A DNA stretch of 64,000 nucleotides from Amycolatopsis bullii (GTDB lineage: Bacteria > Actinomycetota > Actinomycetes > Mycobacteriales > Pseudonocardiaceae): positions 62,001 through 126,000 of the forward strand of contig NZ_BNAW01000011.1 in the NCBI RefSeq assembly GCF_014654205.1, read 5' to 3'. The position numbers and the translations under genes were made by a program. Below the pieces are notes generated by a model, which was not told where the DNA came from, searched no databases, and was given only the letters and a program-made list of their open reading frames with translations. This document shows positions 60,729-64,000 of the stretch, one piece after another. The number at the start of each line of letters is the position of its first letter. The stretch's first letter is position 1.

Positions 60729-61079
60729 TCAGTGGCCCTGTTCGGTGCCACCGTCGGCGAGGCCGCCCGAGGCGCAGTTCTCCGGGTTCTCGCCGCTGGC
60801 CTCGTGCTCGCCCGGCGACAGGATCGGGATGCCGATGCCGTTGAGCGAGTTCTGGACCGGCACCTGGACGCCCAGCACGTTGATGTTGTCGTCGCACACG
60901 CCGAGCACGGCGTTGACGTTGTGCAGCACGTCGGTGTTGTTCAGGTTCAGCAGGCCGAGCTGGCCGGTGTGACCACCGTTGTGGTCGTGGCCGTCCGGCG
61001 TACCGGCGGCCGCGACGCCACCGGCCAGGAAAGCGCCGGCCGCCATGGCAGCCGTGACGAAACCAACCTTCTTCAGCAT
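60729..61079 (-). CDS. Secreted protein of a three-member paralog family (copy 1)
   Basis: 116 aa from the ATG at 61079. Signal peptide MLKKVGFVTAAMAAGAFLAGGVAAAG. After a His/Gly/Asp stretch comes the conserved core LGLLNLNNTDVLHNV, VLGVCDDNINVLGVQVPVQ and GIGIPILSPGE, then NCASGGLADGGTEQGH. Two Cys, probably disulfide-linked. The alternating hydrophobic core and size recall rodlins and chaplins, surface amyloid proteins of aerial hyphae, but the sequence is not a clear member of either. It shares an upstream motif with copy 3. Confidence 0.8.
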   Translation of the reverse strand: MLKKVGFVTAAMAAGAFLAGGVAAAGTPDGHDHNGGHTGQLGLLNLNNTDVLHNVNAVLGVCDDNINVLGVQVPVQNSLNGIGIPILSPGEHEASGENPENCASGGLADGGTEQGH

Positions 61080-61152
61080 TTGTTCTCCTCGATCAGTCGG
61101 TGCATCGGACAGGACGGGCGCGAGGTGTGTGTTTTCCGTCCCGCGTGAGGGG

Positions 61153-61164
61153 AAACGTACTGAT
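61153..61164 (-). promoter_or_regulatory. Motif shared by paralogs 1 and 3
   Basis: On the minus strand ATCAGTACGTTT lies 74 nt before the copy 1 start. The same 12 bases lie 68 nt before the copy 3 start (62466-62477). It may be a promoter core or regulator site; copy 2 lacks it. Confidence 0.55.
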
Positions 61165-61519
61165 AACGGGGGAACAATTCCACTCCGTGCCACCATCGGG
61201 TGCGCACCGCAGGCCGCTGACCGGGCAGTGATTGGCCCGATCGGGTCAGCGGGGTTTAACGCGGGCGAACCGTTTCGCCGGAAACGGGCCACATTCGCAC
61301 ACTCGTTCATGCCACAACCACTCGAAGAATCGCAACGGAAACGAGCCGGAAGCCGTAGGCTCGTTCACACGGAACACGTTCCCCTCGACCCCGGGAGCGG
61401 GTCTCCGATGGGGAACCGGCGAGGTGTGAACCCCTCAGCCGAGCCCGCAGCCGGGCGACGCACGACCTCGCCGGTTCCCCAGTACCCCGACGGCCGCTCG
61501 CCGATTTCTTTTGCGCAGC

Positions 61520-61561
61520 AAAAAGCCGTCGCACGGAAAGGTTTCCGCGCGACGGCTTTTT
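61520..61561. terminator. Terminator of secreted paralog 2
   Basis: A 13-bp perfect stem (61520-61532 with 61549-61561) with an inner CGGAAA/TTTCCG hairpin, and A/T runs on both ends. It lies just after the copy 2 stop. Confidence 0.85.
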
Positions 61562-61572
61562 TTGCGGCTTGG

Positions 61573-61923
61573 TCAGTGCCCCTGGGCCGTCCCGCCGTCC
61601 GCGATGCTGCCGCTGGCACAGTTCGACGGCAACGAGCCCTCGGCCTCGCTCGCGCCCGGCGACAGGATCGGGACGTTGACGCCGTTGGCGTCGTCCTGCA
61701 CCGGGACCTGCACCCCGAGCACGTTGATGTTGTCGTCGCAGACGCCGCCGACGACGTTCACGTTGTGCAGCGCGTCGAGGCTCTGCACGTTGGCCAGGCC
61801 GAACTGCTCGCTGTGGTCGGCCGGGTGACCCTCGACCGTGACGGTGGTCGCGGAGGCCGCGCCGCCGAACGCGGCCAATCCCGCGGCCAGTGCGGTCGCG
61901 ACGAATCCGAGCTGCTTGATCAC
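61573..61923 (-). CDS. Secreted protein of the same paralog family (copy 2, divergent)
   Basis: 116 aa from a GTG at 61923 with GAGGAG 9 nt upstream. Signal peptide KQLGFVATALAAGLAAFGGAASA. Core FGLANVQSLDALHNVNVVGG, VCDDNINVLGVQVPVQ, VNVPILSPGASEAEG, NCASGSIADGGTAQGH. It keeps both Cys and the central VQVPVQ motif but differs from copies 1 and 3 in the first half of the core. Own terminator, no shared upstream motif, so it is likely transcribed separately. Confidence 0.8.
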   Translation of the reverse strand: MIKQLGFVATALAAGLAAFGGAASATTVTVEGHPADHSEQFGLANVQSLDALHNVNVVGGVCDDNINVLGVQVPVQDDANGVNVPILSPGASEAEGSLPSNCASGSIADGGTAQGH

Positions 61924-62029
61924 GAGAAAGAACTCCTCAACTGCCGCCCCGGCACGGGGCGGTACTTCACGGCGCGAACCGCGGTCCGCGCCAATACGGA
62001 AACCATTTCTTTCCGCCGGAGCGGAAAGT

Positions 62030-62398
62030 TCACTCGCCCTGGCTGGTGCCGCCGTCGGCGAGACCGCTCGAGGCGCAGTTGGACGGCACCTCGCCTTCGG
62101 CCTCGCTGGCACCGGGCGACAGGATCGGCACGCCGATGCCGTTGAGCGACTCCTGGACCGGCACCTGGACACCCAGCACGTTGACGTTGTCGTCGCAGAG
62201 CCCGAGCGTGGCCTGGACGTTGTGCAGCACGTCGGTGTTGTTCAGGTTCACCAGGCCGACCTGACCGGTGTGGTCGTAGCCGTAGTGGCCGTGGTGGTGG
62301 CCGTGCTCTTCGCCCGGCGTCCCGGCGGCCGCGATCCCGCCGGTGACGAACGCCCCGGCCGCCATGGTGGCCGCGACGAAGCCCAATTTCTTCAGCAT
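62030..62398 (-). CDS. Secreted protein of the same paralog family (copy 3)
   Basis: 122 aa from the ATG at 62398. Signal peptide MLKKLGFVAATMAAGAFVTGGIAAAG. Then a His-rich insert (GEEHGHHHGHYGYDH) and the core VGLVNLNNTDVLHNV, LGLCDDNVNVLGVQVPVQ, GIGVPILSPGASEAEG, NCASSGLADGGTSQGE. Closest to copy 1, indicating a recent duplication. The His-rich segment could bind metal. Confidence 0.8.
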   Translation of the reverse strand: MLKKLGFVAATMAAGAFVTGGIAAAGTPGEEHGHHHGHYGYDHTGQVGLVNLNNTDVLHNVQATLGLCDDNVNVLGVQVPVQESLNGIGVPILSPGASEAEGEVPSNCASSGLADGGTSQGE

Positions 62399-62806
62399 GG
62401 AATCTCCTCGACAAGACAAATTTGCTGGAGCAGCATTCGAGGCAATTGTTACGCCTCGGTGGGAAAAACGTACTGATGCGACACGGGGTGTTCCAGCCGA
62501 TTCACCGATCGTGTGGGGTGTGCGAGCCCCTGACCGGGGTTCGTATAGCTCGAACGGGTGGCTCTCCGCCGGATATCGCGAGGTTGGCCGACGGCGTGCC
62601 GGAACACCCCGCACACCTTATTACGCAACGTGTTATGCCTGGCGGAACACAACGATACGTCACACTTTGGTGTCGCCTCCGCCCCGCGGATCGCTCTCGG
62701 AGCGTGACGAATTCCCGAACTCCATCCTTCGAAAGTGAAGCCACTTCCGCGTTCCTACGCTTTGCCCGATCACCCGGTACGCGGTGCGGGACGTGAGGAG
62801 TCGTTC
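62399..62806. other. Divergent region between paralog 3 and the permease
   Basis: About 400 nt with no convincing gene. It contains the shared motif (62466-62477) and an inverted repeat GTTCG-TATAGCT-CGAAC near 62537-62553. The ribosome site of the permease (GAGGAG, 62795-62800) is at the right end. Confidence 0.5.
62466..62477 (-). promoter_or_regulatory. Motif shared by paralogs 1 and 3 (second copy)
   Basis: ATCAGTACGTTT on the minus strand, 68 nt before the copy 3 start; identical to 61153-61164. Confidence 0.55.
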
Positions 62807-63643
62807 GTGGTGGATTACGCGGTGCTCGTGGCCTCCGCGGTGCTCTACGCGGTGGGGATCGTCGCGCAGAGCGTCGCCGCGCGGCGGGCCGGCAACCGGC
62901 GGGGCGCCGGACTGGGCCTGCTGGCCCGGCTGGCCGCCGATCGCCTGTACCTGCTGGGTTTCGCCGGTCAGGTGGGCGGTTTCGCGCTCGCGTTCTTCGC
63001 GCGGGCTTCCCTGCCGCTGTACCTGGTCCAGGCCGCGTCGTCGTCGGCCATCGGGCTGGCGACCGCGTTCGGGGTCGTCGTCCTCGGGTGGCGCATCCGC
63101 ACCGGGGAAGCGATGACGCTGGTGCTGCTGGCTTCCGGGCTGGTCGTGCTGGCCGGGTCGTCGTCGGCTTCGGTAGCCACGGACCTCCCGCCCGCCGGCG
63201 TCGCCGCGCTGGCGGTCGTGGTTCTGGGGACCGGGCTGGCCATGATCCCCGCGGGCCGGGCGGGGACGTTCCTGCCGGCCGCGGTCCTGTCCGGGGTCGC
63301 GTTCGCCGTCGTGGCGGTGGCCAGCCGGACGCTCGCCCACCTCGATCTCGTTGCCCTGCCAGGAAATCCGCTGACCTGGCTGATGCTCGCGGCGGCCGTC
63401 CTCGGCCAGGCTTCGATGGCGGCCGCCCTGCAGCGCGGGCCCGCGGCGGCGGTCGTGGCCACCGCGGACGCGACCACGATCGTGCTGGCGTCGGTCACCG
63501 GCATCGCCGTCCTCGGCGACCACGTCGTCGGCGGGCACGGGCCGTGGGTCGCCACCGGCCTCGCCGTGGTCGTGTGCGGTGTCCTGCTGCTCGGCGTGCA
63601 GTCGCGCGCCGGCGCGCCCGCTCTCGCGGGGGAAGCGGCGTGA
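62807..63643 (+). CDS. DMT-like (EamA-type) membrane protein
   Basis: 278 aa from the GTG at 62807 (GAGGAG upstream; GTG 62810 also possible). About nine hydrophobic helices in two similar halves: YAVLVASAVLYAVGIVAQSVAA, LPLYLVQAASSSAIGLATAFGVVVLG, AAAVLGQASMAAALQRGPAAAVVATADATTIVLASVTGI. This is the pattern of DMT-superfamily permeases. Substrate unknown. An in-frame start at 62735 would add 24 residues with no membrane character and is rejected. It overlaps the next gene by 4 nt. Confidence 0.8.
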   Translation: MVDYAVLVASAVLYAVGIVAQSVAARRAGNRRGAGLGLLARLAADRLYLLGFAGQVGGFALAFFARASLPLYLVQAASSSAIGLATAFGVVVLGWRIRTGEAMTLVLLASGLVVLAGSSSASVATDLPPAGVAALAVVVLGTGLAMIPAGRAGTFLPAAVLSGVAFAVVAVASRTLAHLDLVALPGNPLTWLMLAAAVLGQASMAAALQRGPAAAVVATADATTIVLASVTGIAVLGDHVVGGHGPWVATGLAVVVCGVLLLGVQSRAGAPALAGEAA

Positions 63644-64000
63644 CCCCGCGGCCGCTCGCGAGCGTCTCGGTCGACCTCGACAACCTGTGGGCCTACCTGA
63701 AGACCCATGGCGATCCCGGCTGGCGCGACCGCCCCAGTTTCCTGCCGTCCGCGGTCCCGCGGCTGCTGGAGATCCTCGGCGAACGAGGCCTGACGACGAC
63801 GGTTTTCGTCGTGGGCGCCGACGTCGTGCGCGAAGACGGCGCCAAGGCGGTCGCCGAGATCGCCGCGGCCGGGCACGAGGTGGCCAACCACTCCTTCGGC
63901 CACGAACCCTGGCTGCACCGCTACTCCCGCGAGCGCCTGGAAGACGAACTGAGCCGGACCGAGGACGCGATCGCCGCCGCGGGCGCGCCCCGGCCGAGCG
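63640..64000 (+). CDS. Polysaccharide deacetylase (NodB-type), 3' end outside window
   Basis: The GTG at 63640 overlaps the permease stop as GTGA. The visible 120 residues have the NodB motif 1 as ASVSVDLDNLW (Asp-x-Asp) and motif 2 as GHEVANHSFGHEPW (His-x3-His, metal ligands). It probably deacetylates a carbohydrate or acts as an allantoinase/peptidoglycan-type deacetylase. The rest of the gene lies beyond the window. Confidence 0.85.
   Translation, partial: MTPRPLASVSVDLDNLWAYLKTHGDPGWRDRPSFLPSAVPRLLEILGERGLTTTVFVVGADVVREDGAKAVAEIAAAGHEVANHSFGHEPWLHRYSRERLEDELSRTEDAIAAAGAPRPS

Larger units (their letters stand above)
61080..61572. other. Upstream region of secreted paralog 1
   Basis: About 490 nt without a convincing gene. 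It holds the shared motif at 61153-61164, a long inverted repeat GCTGACC...GGTCAGC near 61216-61251, and the terminator of copy 2 at 61520-61561. The middle (61260-61500) shows nothing I can name. Confidence 0.5.

Noticed and set aside
60729..62398. Chaplin (DUF320) genes
   Set aside because: The chaplin pattern (GNxxQxPxxxxxNxCGN) is absent; only size, secretion and two Cys agree.
1..64000. CRISPR array
   Set aside because: No set of regularly spaced identical repeats was found on reading; the only regular repetition is the YD-repeat coding region.

Overview
The window is high-GC actinomycete DNA. Many starts are GTG or TTG, several genes look leaderless, and there are an AfsR/SARP-type regulator, a colicin-type Rhs toxin, actinobacterial DUF families and a StrR-type activator. 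A Pseudonocardiaceae member such as Amycolatopsis is the best guess. That placement is inference; no rRNA is present.

Layout. 1-6.8 kb is core-like: the end of a secreted trypsin-like protease, a DUF3224 protein, a HerA-like ATPase, oligoribonuclease (orn), tRNA-His, an MHS-type MFS permease, an L,D-transpeptidase lipoprotein and tRNA-Lys. 6.8-8.15 kb is a scar beside tRNA-Lys: a broken tyrosine integrase without its HxxR box, less GC-rich DNA, and the tail of a TPR regulator. 8.15-12.5 kb holds a SAM methyltransferase, an AurF-like diiron oxygenase, a small membrane protein and a NarL-type two-component pair. 12.5-19.4 kb is a secreted Rhs protein with a colicin E3-like rRNase tip, its stop codon abutting the start of a small acidic predicted immunity gene. 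19.8-21.5 kb has three small genes.

21.5-38.9 kb is the most unusual part: a RiPP-type biosynthetic locus. A minus-strand operon starts with a 95-aa Os1348/NHLP-like precursor that has its own promoter. It continues, mostly by overlapping reading frames, through a B12-type radical SAM enzyme, GNAT, alpha/beta hydrolase, AMP-ligase, acyl carrier protein, 2OG-Fe(II) oxygenase, MFS exporter, BioB/HydE-like radical SAM enzyme, methyltransferase and FkbH-like glyceryl transferase. Upstream lie an M24 aminopeptidase, a StrR-like activator with a perfect StrR-type operator inside its own gene, and a second GNAT. Divergently, a kinase-like/HopA1-like pair (the dehydration pair of class V lanthipeptides and thioamitides) precedes an untracked 51-aa Cys-free peptide gene and an exporter. 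A 1088-aa SARP/NB-ARC/TPR regulator closes the locus.

42.4-44.7 kb is a GH3 enzyme. 44.7-51.5 kb has an epimerase pseudogene, a DUF2510/PH-like protein, a DUF4041-GIY-YIG protein, a membrane-anchored periplasmic-binding-like receptor, DUF1206 and a UBP zinc-finger protein. 51.7-57.8 kb is a secreted polysaccharide-degradation group (GH5, GH9 with CBMs, GH27 with ricin-type CBM); a perfect CebR box sits before GH9. 57.8-60.1 kb is an IS1634/IS1549-like element with 12-bp inverted repeats, a 19-bp target duplication, a dead transposase and a captured passenger segment. 60.2-62.4 kb has a small gene and three tandem paralogous secreted proteins; the window ends with a DMT-like permease and a partial polysaccharide deacetylase.

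Most function calls rest on motif recognition by eye. Gene starts were chosen from Shine-Dalgarno spacing, signal peptides and 4-bp overlaps.
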